Source of the DNA: Bimastos eiseni
Taxonomy: Eukaryota > Annelida > Clitellata > Crassiclitellata > Lumbricidae
Reading direction: 5' to 3'
NCBI GenBank assembly: GCA_959347315.1
Contig: OY365807.1
Location: forward strand, 17,503,611-17,567,610
DNA length: 64,000 nucleotides
The notes beneath the pieces are model-generated. The model saw nothing but the letters and a program-made list of their open reading frames with translations, did not search any database and was not told the origin of the DNA. The first letter of the stretch is position 1. The number at the start of each line of letters is the position of its first letter. Below are positions 29,773 through 63,616 of the stretch, piece after piece. A program made the position numbers and the translations under genes.

Positions 29773-31330
29773 ATTACTGATGCTCGTTGGCTCAGACTAG
29801 TTTGTGACGGATCATTCGTGCATTTGTAATCCACATTCGGTTGTCTTTCTGTGGCTTTTAGCTATGGTTAAACTTGTCACTGGTTTAGGTCAGCGATTAA
29901 TTGTATCGTATCTGATGATTTATACAGCGCATGACAGCCCAGAAGAAATAAGCCTTAAGGCAACCTATGGATAAGGGTGGGAGTCCAATTAAAAGCTTTA
30001 TACGGATTATGGGGTAGGTCATTCCACAGACAAAGGCCTACGATGGCAAAGGCACGGTGTTGAGCTGTGGCAGCCTTGCCAGTGGAACCAGAAGATCAAG
30101 TCGCTCCACAGGCCGGAGAGGGCGGGAGGAGACAGTATACAGAGGTCTTCGCTAGTGATGCATAAAGCTTTGCGCACGTCCAAAGTGCTAGTTGTGTTTC
30201 CTGTATAGCTTAACTGGCTTTTTAAAACTGGCTCAACAGACTACTTTCAAAGGGACAGTGTGAACACAACCAGAAATCTTTCTTCACTGAGTTCTTGCAT
30301 TTTTGCATAGTGGTCCACCAGACTGCTACATAAATAAGTAAGTTAGTTATGATTGCCATACCGGCGAAAATCTGTGCCTGGCGCAGTTATCAGAGCATTG
30401 AATGGTTAAATAGTTGCAGACTTTATGTGGCTAAATCATTGAGAGATCTGGAACTTGTGAAGCTTTTTTGGGAGAAAAATTAACCACCAAAGAGCAAAAA
30501 CCAGATTGCTATCAGCCTATTGTTGACATGCTTTTATTGTCACAAGAAATCACATGATTCTTCTTTACAGAATATTCGATTTTGCACAGAAAATATAAAG
30601 CTTACAAAACACCACAAAAATCATATAAAAAGTACCAAGACTGCCCCATCCTTGCATTTTTAGCAATACTCTTCATGTCGATTCATTAACCCTTTAACAA
30701 CCAGACAGATTGGTTTCACATGCATATTAGTACACACTGGTCATTATAGTGTTAAATAATGTCGCTCCAAGTATCTTGATTCTTCATCTTGAAATGCAGC
30801 AAGTTAATCTAAAGCCGACATATACTATTATTCATAGATAGTGCCTGAATGCACAGACATTAAGCGATACTTATAACTCAACATGAAAATTTATACAATG
30901 ACAAAACATGTGGAGCAAAGTACATACTGGTAATAAAGTGCATGCAACTTCTCCAATAGCATTTATAGCATTAAGGAGGAAATCGATGCACAACCGAAGG
31001 ATTAACGGACTGTGAGATTACATCTTCAAACACTGTTTTGCAAAAATGTAGAGAGAATAGACCTCTGCTAATGACAATTCCAGCGAGATTTGTGATTTTC
31101 TTGTGTAAATTATTCGCTTGTGCCCAAGTTGTGGGCTTCAGATAATTTGTTATAGGAGACCATATTTTAAAACTACCAAAATCAAGAACATTAAAATTGC
31201 ATAATAATGGAACATTGAATGTGCAATGAAAATAATTAAAGCAAATTTAATCAACAAATGCCACACTTATTTATAACTTTTGAAAAGCTTAACTATAGTT
31301 CAGTTCAAAGGGCCAAGTTCAAACCTGTTG

Positions 31331-31595
31331 GAGTATGTATGTATGTAAGTATGCACGCATGTATGTATGTATGTATGTATGTTATGTAATGTATCTATGT
31401 ATGTATGTATGCATGCATGTATGTATGTCTGCACGCATGCATGTATGTATGTTATGTAATGTATCTATGTATGTATGTATACATGTATGTATGTATGTGT
31501 GTATGTATGTATGTATGTATGTATGTATGTATGTATGCATGTGTGTATGTAAGTGTGTATGCATGTATGTATGTATGTATGTATGTATGTATGTC
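31331..31595. repeat. (TATG)n microsatellite with local higher-order duplication
   Basis: Long TATG run interrupted by GCATGCATG and by ATGTTATGTAATGTATCT, which itself occurs twice (about 31375 and 31445). This indicates a duplication of a block of about 65 bp. Confidence 0.9.
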
Positions 31596-34184
31596 TTTTG
31601 TATCATGCACTTTATGGCAATAAATATGAATTATTAAACCACGTCAGGAGGGGCACAAATAAAAATGCTCTGCATTACACACGATGTGCTCTAAAGACTC
31701 AGCTGCTCTGCCCCATGTATATATGTGTGTATGTGTGCAAATGCATGTATATGTATGTGAAGGTCTGTGTGTGTGTGTGTGTCTGTGTGTTTTCATTGCA
31801 TGTGAACATTTCTACAAGTAGCACCTTTTAAGAACCTTCAAAAACCCAAAATTCTGAGGGGACCCAAGCTTTCCATTATGCTATAGGTTAATTTATCTAA
31901 AGATCTTTATCCGTTTAAGTTCAACAAGCGTATTGAGCAATTCCAACATACGTTAAACCTCTTGCACAGGTTACACAAAAAGAAGCTACAACAATGATTT
32001 TTTCAGCAAAACATTGTAACATATCAAGTATTCCACTCAGATCTCTGCTTCCAGTGATACAAACAACTTATTCCACTTCATCAGTAAAATTTCCCTGGCA
32101 TACATTTAGAGGAAAACATATATAGGCCTACAATTAAAATGTTAAAAACCGGTAATCGTCGCATTGACCTAAAAGGTCCTATATACATATTCAGATCTCA
32201 TTCACATGAACACTAAATATCCATTATACATCCATCAGTCATCATTAGTGAGCAATAATTGCAGTTTACATTATGTAAATACATTCGGAACAATAGCTTC
32301 TAACCCGGAACACAAAACGCAAGTCTGCAAGCTTAAACAAATTCCAATGTTTACCTTTAAAATAATACTAATATATCAATTCAGTTAAATCCATAACAAT
32401 TCGCAGGAAGTCTTAGAAACTATATGTACACAGCATCTTAGGAAATAACAACAGATAATTCTTGTCAACAAACATTCTTAAAAAGTCTTCTCCATATTAA
32501 AAATTTATAATTTTAATACGATATGATAATGATTTCCTCACGTACTTAACAACTGGTTTTTCATAAACAGGTGAAACCAGGTATAATAAGCAAACTGCTT
32601 AAACTTGAGGCAATCACTTTATCTCCACTAACAAATTTCATATTTTTTTGATTGAATATTCTATCGATGCATGGATTAAAAACAATATCAGCAACGTAGT
32701 TGCTTATCTCAATACCTTCATAATGTCAATCAATGGTACAACACAGTATGCACTGAGTACTTGCTCATTGTTTCTACTCAGGAAGTCACCTTGTATGACG
32801 AACACAATCAGGCATTGAAACAATCTATGATGCACTGCACTGACAAAAAAGCTTAGATAATACAATTTACACCTTTATACTGTCAGTTTTGATTTAAGAA
32901 ATTTGATTGAAATTTCTATTCTAATTCAGTTGAAAAGGTCTACAATAATTGGGCAGGTTTCACAATATATGCACATTGTATAACTGGTATAAGCAAGTCA
33001 CAGTTAAAGGTTTTTCACTTTTGGCACGTACAGTAAGACAAGAGGATTTCACGACAAAAAGTGTAAATACATCAGATAAAATAAGTAGTCAAAATACTAC
33101 ATCTAAATTTTAGATCACATACCTATTTTGATTTGGCTCAGGTGTTAAACAGGTAACTTTAGGCTGAACACAACTACCACACATGAGCAAAGTACATGCT
33201 AGGCCTTCTCAAAATGCTACAGATGGACGAAGAAGGGGATTAATTATTAAGTATTTTAAAGTAAATGCATTCTCCCAAAAGTAGGTTGCAGCTAAATTAG
33301 AATGGGTATCCCGTTCCAAAATGCATGTCCAGTATCAATATAGGCCTATATACAGATACAAATACTGCCAGCAGATTACTTGAGAATGATTCATCACGTA
33401 TATACCACTTCAATATAAAATAACAGAAAGGAAAAAATCTGTTATCTGCTATATACAAAAAAATAAGCTGAACAGAAAATGAGAGAAACAAAAAAAACAG
33501 CAGCAATCGAAGAAAAACAAGGTATCTATGATTGTAATATTCATAATCTATGATATTATAAGCTTACCCTTAATAGTAACTATTATTTCATACCTGAAGG
33601 AAAAATCACAAAGTTCAACTCTAATACAAGAAGAATTAAAAGGACATATAATATGAATTTTACTCCACAGAAGCAATTTTTACTGTGTGTTATCATTATG
33701 ATTCAAGTTATGAACTCTCATTAGTGAGAAAACGGACAAGTTTTAATTTAAGTTAATACCAATATATTATTGTTAGTATTATTTAGATGTCAAAAGTAAT
33801 TAAAACCTTCATTTAAAATGTTGAATGATAGCACGATTAACTTTGATGCTGGTTAGAAAACAGATTTGATCATAACTAGCATCTTGTGTAGATTTATTTA
33901 AATCTAAAGCTATAACTCATAAACGAACACAAAGTTTTAAAGTTGGCTAAAAATGAAAAGGTAAAGCAAGTATAAGAGCCTGATACATCATGGGCATGTA
34001 CTCACAAGAAATAGATACAGATCAAAAGTGAGAAACAATTTGAAATGAATTCTGAAAACCAATCAAAATATTTAGCTAAAATAAGAATTACTTGCAAATT
34101 TAAAGGTCTAAAAACATTCAGAAATAAAAGAGAATTCTCATCTCACACCAGAAACTCTTATCCAATAGAAGCCATTTCTAACAA

Positions 34185-55046
<20,862 letters not shown>

Positions 55047-55999
55047 GTAAACCTCCAAACTACCACTAAGCACCAGCGGAGCATATGCTACTGATTTCAA
55101 CACTACCTCCACCACCAGCAGCAGCAGCAGCAGCAACTAAAGCAGGATGCTGTTGGGCTGGTGTGTTCGTTTGAGTGTGTGTGCATGCGTGTGTTTGTGT
55201 GTGCAAGTGAAGAGGCTAGGCTTCACAGAGTGTTAATGTCTGCAGCTGCATTGAGATCAACTAACCAGAAGAGAACTTTCAAAGCCAGCAAATAGGAGGT
55301 CAGAAAACAAACTGGTGATGAATAAAATTAGCCCAGAGAAACCCAATCAGAAGCAGTCGTAAGCAAACCACTCTTCATGATGCGTAATACAATGGGGTTG
55401 GAATCGAACACCAGAGAAGTTCTGCCAGTCCAATTTTAATCAAAGAATTAGTCACTTTGGACCATTAGACATTATGACTGCTATAAATCGGTAAATTCGC
55501 ACCATCGTATATATGACTGCCATGAATCAATTCCGTTGTAGTTGCAACATGTGTGATAAATAATATCCTCCATCATCTATGACATAATAATGTTTCAAGT
55601 TGTATCACATCATGTCATCCTTTACATAATTGGTAAACAACAATTTTTCTAAAAGTCAATTGCAAATTATTACTCCCTCTCCATTTAACAGGAAATTAAT
55701 TTTAATGATAAAATCTATTTATAACGAATTATCCAAGATCGTTCATTTTATAATAACTAACTACTAATTAAGCGTTAATTCTTAAAATAATTTATTGGCT
55801 AAATTTTGTTATTGTTAACAGCCCTAATTTGTTATGGAAATGTATGACAAGCATACATTTGCATGGTACTGTGTAATTGTCAGAATCAGGCAATAACTGC
55901 GAGTATTTGTCATATCAGCCAATTACAAAATTAATTAACATCTTCTGGTTCTCTGCCTGTATGCAGCTTCCTACATACAAAGGCATCAATTTGTCTTGC

Positions 56000-56610
56000 T
56001 TGGCCTTCTCTTTTATCTTTTAGCCTGCTGCTGCAACCGTCCTTCAGCATCCAATCTAGTGGCATCATTCAAAGCTTTTCCTTTAGTCTCTGTCCCATCC
56101 ATAATCTCCCATCATTATGTGGCCAGTCCCTACCAGCTTCTGATTCTCCCTATCAGGGATCTTTTTTCTACCATTTGTAGCATCTCCTCAATTGTCTTGC
56201 ATTCTATCCAGCTGACTCTCACCATTCTGTGCCATATACACATCTCAAAAGCCTCCAATCTTATGTAGGCTTACTCCACATCTATTTTCCATGTTTCCTA
56301 TTTATATAGCACCAGACTATAAATCATCAATTTGACTTCATTTCATCAAATTCCTATATAATTTCCCTCTTGTTAATTCTTTTCACTCGTAAAGGTCATC
56401 ATTTCCCCTTGATATTCTACTTCTCATTTCCACATGGCAATTGGCATCATCTGCAACCATACTTCTTGGGTATCAGAATTTTCCAACTAGGACCATTTCT
56501 TCTTCATCCAAAATTAGGATATCTGATGCTTCCTCTCCGTTAATCATCCTCATAACCTTTGTCTTTTTTATGTTTATTTCCATTCTGTACTCCATCAAAA
56601 CACTGCCCTT
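56000..56610 (-). mobile_element. degenerate LINE reverse-transcriptase fragment
   Basis: Minus-strand frames read EINIKKTKVMRM, then MVLVGKF, CHVEMRSRISR, and later WHRMVRVSWIECKTIEEML and DGRLWMGQRLKEK-like pieces. This matches the NxxKTKxM...C-H-x-E-I-x-x-R-I stretch and the C-terminus of endonuclease/RT LINEs. Many stops and frameshifts. It is probably the same broad class as the fragment at 25254-25733. Confidence 0.65.
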
Positions 56611-56822
56611 GACTCCTTGGCTGCATTCTCTTCGTGAGAATTCAAAGTACGATACTGGATGATTGTATGAGGGGGCTTAGAGTACCCCTGTGGTCTTCAT
56701 ATGCTGCTGTGTTTGGTTTCTTTATTTAGCAATATTAAAACGGTTTAGCCATACTCCTGTGTGTTGTATATATGTCCTTGCATGATTCCACCAATTCTCA
56801 CTGACATTGCCTCTCTCACACA

Positions 56823-56823
<1 letters not shown>

Positions 56824-56905
<82 letters not shown>
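56824..56905. repeat. (AT)n microsatellite
   Basis: About 80 bp of alternating A and T with one ATG break near the middle. Confidence 0.95.
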
Positions 56906-56907
<2 letters not shown>

Positions 56908-58332
56908 AATGACTACATAAATCAATGAAGAGGGAGTAACGCCTTCAGCTAACCCAATGGCATCTACTTCTGTTTCTTAGTTGCTTCCTCCACTGACTGC
57001 CTGCCTATCTTTTCACCAACAAAATCCAATTGAGTGTGTTTATTTCATAAGAGACTTTGTTAAGGATATAATAGGAGTAGATCTCTTGAAACATCTGTCT
57101 ACCTTGGGAAGGAGGCTGTGAACCCAAAGCTCTGGATTGACACTCTCCACATGCTAACCATCCCACACTCATCCACAGCATTACGCCCAATGACAGTAGA
57201 CCTAACGACGACATCAGGAGAGGTTCAAAGCCACATCCACTCTCATGAAATCACATCATGAGGAGACAAGTCATGATATTTTTTTCTGTCAAAATCAGAA
57301 TGTTTTAATCTGTTTCTTAAGTTAAGCTGAAATATAAATACACCGCTAAATCTGATTTAAATGCGTCAATGTGTATTTAACCACATGTTCATTGTAGATG
57401 TAAACACGAATCTATTTAGAACTCTATGTTTTTGAACCACATTGACATAAATCAGATTTGTGTTATGAATCTTATGATACGTTTGTGTGTATGACTGTAT
57501 GCATGTATGTATGTAACTATGCATGCATTTGTGCATATGCAAGAATGTGTGTATATAAATGTACATGATTATGTATGTCCACATGTGGATGTTTGTACAG
57601 CACTCGATAAAACCCTCAAGGGTAGTCACATGATGCGTGTGACAAGAGTGAGCGAAACATTTGTCCAGGGTTTATAGTAGGAATCCATTCAGCAGATGGT
57701 TGGACACAGACCCAGCCTGCAATCAAACAGACCAACATGGCCTACAATAATACAGTTCATCATTTATGGTCTGCTCGTCTTCCTCTGTAGATAATATTTT
57801 GGAATTGGGGGCCCGATTAACCGGTTCCTTCCAGTGGATTTTGACTTCTGCACCAACCACAGATGATTTTGATTGCTATGACAACGCATTATATTATAAT
57901 CGTAATCATAATCTACAAACTGCTAAAGCGCCACTCAAAAGTCAAGTGTGGAGCACCAGCTTATCCACGAGTGTTGCGTCAAATTGGTAGTCCAGAGGCG
58001 GTCATGGTTTGGGTATAACAACAGAACTTTTCATATTTGATTATGTAAGATTAGATTAGATAGCCCAATCATAACATAAGAGACGGTCATGGTCCGGTTG
58101 CCAGATGGTTGAGAGGGGCGAGTAGTTGTCACCTAGGGTAAGAGGTGGGAGGAAGGGGATAAAATGAGTCAGGGTATAACAACAGAATTTTTCATATTTG
58201 ATTATGTAAGATTAGATTAGCCCAATCATAACGAAAAGCTCTTATACGGTGGTCCATGGGTGGCTTTCACAGACATTGATTTATTAGGTATCCAGTATAC
58301 AGCCAAAAAAACGGAATTAGACGAATTCTTAC

Positions 58333-58411
58333 CTCCATACTGTGAGTTGCCATCACCCAAGGTGTCGTCTCGGAGAACGGAAACCAGGTTGACCGTTTCA
58401 ATGTCAGCCAT
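58333..58411 (-). CDS. candidate alternative first coding exon of the anoctamin gene
   Basis: ATG at 58411 opens MADIETVNLVSVLRDDTLGD and continues to a strong donor (GGAG/gtaaga). The exon is 79 nt and ends in phase 1, exactly as the proximal first exon does, so it can join exon 2 at 54437 and give ...GNSQYG-G-VSEGNG. There is no acceptor-type sequence just before the ATG. The gene assignment is inferred from strand, phase and proximity. It could belong to another transcript. Confidence 0.5.
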
Positions 58412-60708
58412 GTCTTCTTCTTTTCAACATAATATTATCTTCAGTGACCAGATGTTCAACCTCAACACAGATGAATCTTCCTGGTCACAACATACAAGGC
58501 AGATCAACTTAAATGTCTTTTCTGTGATAACATTTGCCCTAGAGTTGTTTGTCTCTCAATAATACTATTTCTATCAATAATTTCAAACTAAATTCTCAAA
58601 AATTCTCAAAACACACATCTCATTAATAAACAAAGTTTTCCAAACAGATATTTATATACTACCACTATATATATTCATAAGTTCCTACATAAATTCACAC
58701 AAATTCTCCCAGATGAATTATTATATATAAGTTCTCCTAATTTGTTCAAAAGCAAATATCATCATTGTCTAACGACCAAAGTCCAACTTCAATTGTCTAC
58801 TAAGAGCTACAGAGCTAGCACATTAATCTTGTCAATGCTTGCATTTCAACTCCCATCCCCATTCCCTCCTCCTCTAATTCATGTGTTCATCCCTCCCCTC
58901 CTACCTCCTTTCCCTTACAGCCAAAAAAGATAGTTTATGTGATTTTATGGCTAGCTGAAAATGCAGCTGTAAATTTGCTCAAGCCAACCGTTGACCATGA
59001 AATTTGCTTATTTACTGCTGATGGCTATTATTTGCCAAGAGTAGTACTTTCATTATGTGAATGTTACATGGCCTTATTTAAAATCGATGTTATCATTTAT
59101 ACCTGAAACTAAAAGACTGATTTGTTAGAGTCCTATTGCTGACCCATTTGGTCTGTTTGCATCTACTGCTGATGGCTAGAGTTGGTATATTTGCCAAGAG
59201 TACTTTCATTGTATGAATGCTATATAACCTTGTTTAAAATTAATGCTATTATTTTTACCTTATGTAAGCTACTGTGCATTTGCTGATAGTCTAAAACAGA
59301 ACATTCTTACTTACTTACCTAAATGCCTTAACATTAGCTTACTTATTGTTTTATGTGGAAAATTGGTGACGTCATTCATCTGGTTGCATGCACGAACATT
59401 GTTATATGCAAGCTACCTTCAAACGGCAGACAAAGCATATTAAGTTCGGGGAAAGAGGAAAGAGAAGAGAAGGGAAAGATAGATGGAAGGTGGAAAAATG
59501 AGGAAGGAATTTACCACAAGTACTGTTTGGGTCACAGTTACGCTTTTGGTTCAACTGTCCCATCTCTAGGCCTGACCCAACCACCGCCCCTATTTTCAGT
59601 CCCATCACTTTATAAACAAAACGAATCAACTGACGATCGCAGCCTTTGTCGACCAGAGCGAAATACTTGAAGTCAGCTAACAATTAGTCAGCACTACCCA
59701 ACTTTTAAAAAACAAATCTGAGTTTCATTTAATACTTTGAAACAAACTTTTCAATTCACCTTTGATCGCCGGTTCCATCCAGCGACACTGCATCCGTATT
59801 ACCTGGATCGGTTAATTCGTCATTCGCTAGATGGCAGGCCAGTAAGATTCAATCGCCAGGTAGCTTCTCACCTTACATGTCATCTTATTCTTAGCGTATA
59901 ATTATTCGTTTTGTGGCTTTCGGATAATAAAACCTTTGATTAACTATTTACGGCTCGCATGTAGGTCTACTGTATAAACTTCCTTTGAGTCCAAGAAGTT
60001 TGATGTAAAGTAACATTGATTTGGAAACGACAGTCATATTAGAGGTTTCTTAATATGTCGTGAGGCCTGATGTTAGTCGAATAATATCCTGTATTATCGT
60101 ACAGTTTCCTGTAATTTGTTCCGACGTCGTCTGCATTCTCAGGGTTTCTTCGCTCAGCGCCGAGTCGTTGGCGAAAACAAAGCGCTTAGCGGAGCGTGTA
60201 ACTAACTGTAATGATTTTATGTCGTCCACTGTAATTATTATCCTACGGAAGCTCAGAATGGCAGACAGATATTTGTGTTAGGCTACATGACGACAGTGGT
60301 CAATTTCAGCCGGAACGAACCGGGACGTCGTCTCGGCACTTCCTGGAGTGCCGGAAGCCCGGAAAGGCATTCCGGCACCTCAGCCGGTATACTGGCGTAA
60401 CGCCGTTCCGGGCAATTCCACCACATTTTTACTTTTTTACTATAAATTAGACTATAGCATAGCCCTAGCCTACGACTTAGGAAATAAGCAATAGGCCTAT
60501 TCTAATATGCAACAGAGTTGAACAGGCACGTTTAGGTCTAATCTAAGTTAAAAAGTTAAAAACATAACACACCTAATATTTTGACTTTTGAAGTTCTTAG
60601 ATTGTTAAAAAGGACAGAAGACTTGGCCTATAGTCTGCACTTTGCAGTGCAACGGCTATAAACAACGTGACAGGGAGACCAAAGAAGGGTGTAGGCCTAG
60701 GGGATGTG

Positions 60709-60710
<2 letters not shown>

Positions 60711-60770
<60 letters not shown>
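60711..60770. repeat. (TG)n microsatellite
   Basis: About 30 uninterrupted TG units, a Z-DNA-prone stretch. Confidence 0.95.
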
Positions 60771-60772
<2 letters not shown>

Positions 60773-62139
60773 GATGCGTGACTGCGTGTGCGTTAAAAAC
60801 CTAAGAACTTAAAACACTTTAAAACTAAAAAGCTACACATTTTCTTGAAAAACCTCGGTTGCTTCCAGCCATGGCACGTCCATATAAATTACATTATTCG
60901 ACTTGAAACTACGTTTTCAAAAGCTTCCAATGCTATCGTGCACAACTGCACATTCTGTGCCTTCGAATCAACCGTACGGTCCTTCTCAGAGTTTAAATTT
61001 CACCTATTATTTCTAACTTGGAATGCCTTAAATGAATAATTGACAGACAAACGTGTGCGAGTGCAAGCGTTTGTGAAGACGATAGGCCTATAGCCGCATA
61101 TAGGGCTTGACCCGTGTATACGCACTGTGTACAAGACCTGTCAACATATTTCATCATGCTACTAGTGCCCGTCACAATTTATGACGAGGAATCGTAAGGG
61201 TTGGTAAGGGTCATTCTAAGCCACATGAAGGTCGGTTAACGACGTTTATGGTTAGTGTTGTGAATCGTCTTTAGATGGAATGCGAAATGCGAGTACTTTA
61301 GGCCGCGTAAGTAATTTGTATGTGTTAATTGCGTGGCTGAATCTCGGAACGCAATGGTTGTGGAAAGTGCTGTTTGTGTGTCTAGCCTCGCGCGTGTTAT
61401 TAAGTACATATTTGTGCTCCTCGTGGTGTATTTAAAACCTTCGATGTATTGCAGATTTCAGTGCGGTTATGGGTATGTTCATGGGTACCCGTTCGTGTGT
61501 GACTTTACTGCCCAGATACCCGGCTGTCAACAGTACCATAATATTCTGGTACGCGTTAGCACTGACAGCTTTACTGGGGGCCTATAGGTCTATCTTTTAT
61601 CTATGACCTAGGACATATTAGTCCTAGCTTTGAGAGTTGGCCTAGGCCTAGGCTACAAGTTCCATTTTGAAAATGTAGATATATACATGTAAGCTTAATG
61701 CAAACTTCTTTCAATATATCGTGATGTAAATCTCCATCAAAATAGCTAAAGAACAATATCCTAATTTGATTGAGTGACTCTGTTATTGATCATAAAATTA
61801 CGAGACAATCGATTAGGCGTGAACTAATCGATTAAAAACGGAGCTAGGCAGGTCATATAGAAATCCGCTCCGTGAAACCCAACCGAGTTCTCCGGTGGCT
61901 CCACCTACCGAACGGAGCTCATCTAAGCTAATCGGATAGGAATGGTGGCTGTAATTTTGCATCAAGTATGAAAGCTAACTAGGGCGGGGTGACAGAAGGG
62001 AAGGGACGGGAATGGGAAGAGTGTGCAGTATGGGAAGCCACACTGAACGACGATCAACACTTGATTAAATCCGAGCTCCGAACAAGAGACTGATTATTTC
62101 CTCTAGTTGTCGGCTGGTGGCAGCACGCCAGAGCATCAC

Positions 62140-62412
62140 GAGATGACGTCGTCATAAGAGATTGGCGCGCAGTAACCTCGCTTGTTTGATTTCTCCGTTG
62201 CTTGGTGTAGAACGTGGGGTGGGATGGAGTGGAACCGTCCTTCTAGCGGAGACATAGGAAAGAGTTGGTGGAGGGAAATAGGGCGGGGAAGAGCGGTCTG
62301 TTTCCCTATATTAAGGTGAGAATTGAAGCAGATTGCTTAACGAGGAATTAGTTGAAGGAGGCGATCGAAAGAAGAGGAAAGAAGAACGGATCGTTTCTAA
62401 TTGGCTTGCTCA
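62140..62412 (+). promoter_or_regulatory. candidate promoter and non-coding first exon
   Basis: TGACGTC (CRE-like, 62144-62150) and ATTGGCGCGC (inverted CCAAT plus E2F-like, 62161-62170) lie close together in a locally GC-rich stretch. About 240 bp downstream GCTTGCTCA/gtaagt gives a strong donor at 62413, and the next acceptor is directly before the ATG at 62995. This fits a 5'-UTR exon for the downstream ORF. All of this is inference from motifs. Confidence 0.4.
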
Positions 62413-62994
62413 GTAAGTGAATGAATTTAATTAGAGCTATAACACGACGTGACATAATTAGCATTACGCTGCAACAAATTACATCAAACTATGTTACATT
62501 TCACGGTTTTGTCAGTGGTTGTGAGAATATGTATGCGGAATTCTGAGGGAAGTTCGGTCCATTAAGTTTTATGTGAGGTATGGATTGTTTGGAGAAATTC
62601 AGACGAATATAGTGATTGAGGAACGGGCGAGAGTGAGACAGAAGTCGGATCGGGTAGGGGCCGTCCACATATTACGTACGCAGCGAGGGGAGGGGTTTAA
62701 AATTTCCTCTATTTTGCGTACGGGTGCGTATGGTGGGGTAGGGGTCCAGAAAATATGTACGTACGCAAATATAGTTGTCTAATTATGACGTTCACAATAC
62801 AGAATATGAAAATCAGAACTGTAAACCTAATCACAGACTATATTCCTGCTTAATCAATTTTATGTAACATTAAAACGATTTCAAATGCAAGTGTTGTTAG
62901 TGTTTTATTTCTTCATAACAGTTAACAAATTTAAGCTGTTAAATATGATGCTTAACAAAACTAAATAGCCTGCGGTAAAATCAATGTCTTATAG

Positions 62995-63616
62995 ATGGAA
63001 CCATTGGAAGGACGGGATGGAGGAGACACTGGACAGTCTTACGTTGATCAGGAAGCTGTATCATCCGCTTACACTGAAACTAGGTCTACGACGGAAGAAA
63101 GGAAGGTAGAGTCTCCAGTCGATTGGAAGGAGTGCCCGGATGAGGTGCACGATGGTTTCTGTAGATCGTGTAAATATCAGCCGTGGAAGGGAACCAGATG
63201 CTCGGACGATGGTCCTGGTCTCGACCTGACGAGGACCATTCTCATCCGGTCGCTGCTACGTCGCCATCAGGACCCAATATCTATGGCCTGTAGCGGATCC
63301 TCTACTGTGGGCAGAGGCTGGGAAGCCAGTGTATGCGCCGGTGGCAACGGATGCTTCTTCACAAGCGGTGAAGCGGAAGTGATGTACGAGTGTAAGGGAC
63401 TGTGTCGCTCGGTGACGTCACTCAGATGCAAACAGTTTTCTATCAATAGGTTGCTGGAACTCAGCGATGATGATGACGACGACGATGATGATGGTCATCA
63501 TCAGCATCATCACTTTGATCATGAACATCATGATCATAAGAGTGAAGCAGAGGACGTGAGAGAAGACGAACGGAGCAGGACAACATATGCAAATCAGCAT
63601 CCGACGAATATTACAG
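62995..63616 (+). CDS. unrecognised Cys-containing, Asp/His-rich protein exon
   Basis: An acceptor (tcttatag) ends exactly at the ATG. The frame stays open for 208 codons and then reads ACAGGTTAATAG, so it either stops at TAA or splices out at ACAG/gttaat (exon end 63616). The predicted chain is hydrophilic with no signal peptide or clear membrane segment. It has clustered Cys (WKECPDEVHDGFCRSCKYQP, then MACSG, VCAGGNGC, YECKGLC, LRCKQF). A run of Asp follows near residue 158, then a His-rich stretch (GHHQHHHFDHEHHDHK). Cys pairs and a His/Asp-rich linker suggest metal binding, as in some zinc transporters, but no family could be named. CpG-rich codon use supports coding. The gene may continue beyond the window. 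Confidence 0.5.

Larger units (their letters stand above)
27658..34184. other. intergenic/5' region of ldh and probable anoctamin 3' UTR
   Basis: No host coding exon was recognised. Content, left to right: a minus-strand LINE fragment with a (TAAG)n tail (27940-28830), two copies of a TTAGGG-like dispersed repeat (28895-29120), a three-copy 26-bp tandem repeat (29695-29772), a TATG/GT microsatellite (31331-31595 and 31758-31786) and AT-rich sequence. A minus-strand AATAAA complement (TTTATT, 30533-30538) could end the anoctamin transcript, but this is a guess. Confidence 0.5.
55047..58332. other. upstream region/alternative intron 1 of the anoctamin gene
   Basis: Contains a CAG run (55118-55136), a LINE fragment (56000-56610), a reverse L2-type tail (56300-56313), an (AT)n array (56824-56905) and a 60-bp direct repeat near 58012 and 58172. 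No other host exon was recognised. It is intron if the distal first exon at 58333-58411 is used and 5' flank otherwise. Confidence 0.5.
58412..62994. other. intergenic region with divergent promoters expected
   Basis: Separates the minus-strand anoctamin and the plus-strand ORF at 62995. Content: a tandem duplication of about 95 bp (59013-59104 and 59164-59261), a CpG-containing stretch at about 60060-60260 that could be promoter or 5' UTR, a GC-rich block of small inverted repeats (60308-60412), (TG)n (60711-60770), a TTAGGG-like repeat copy (61175-61325) and promoter-like motifs at 62140-62170. No exon was recognised with confidence. Confidence 0.5.

Noticed and set aside
31335..31637. Overlapping frames reading MYVC repeats
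   Set aside because: Produced by the (TATG)n microsatellite; there is no codon bias or homology.
59402..59683. Minus-strand frame LADFKYFALVDKGCDRQLIRF as a further upstream anoctamin exon
   Set aside because: No convincing donor in the required phase and no family similarity.
61333..61587. 84-codon frame with a hydrophobic stretch
   Set aside because: No splice sites, no recognisable motif and an overlapping repeat copy; treated as chance.
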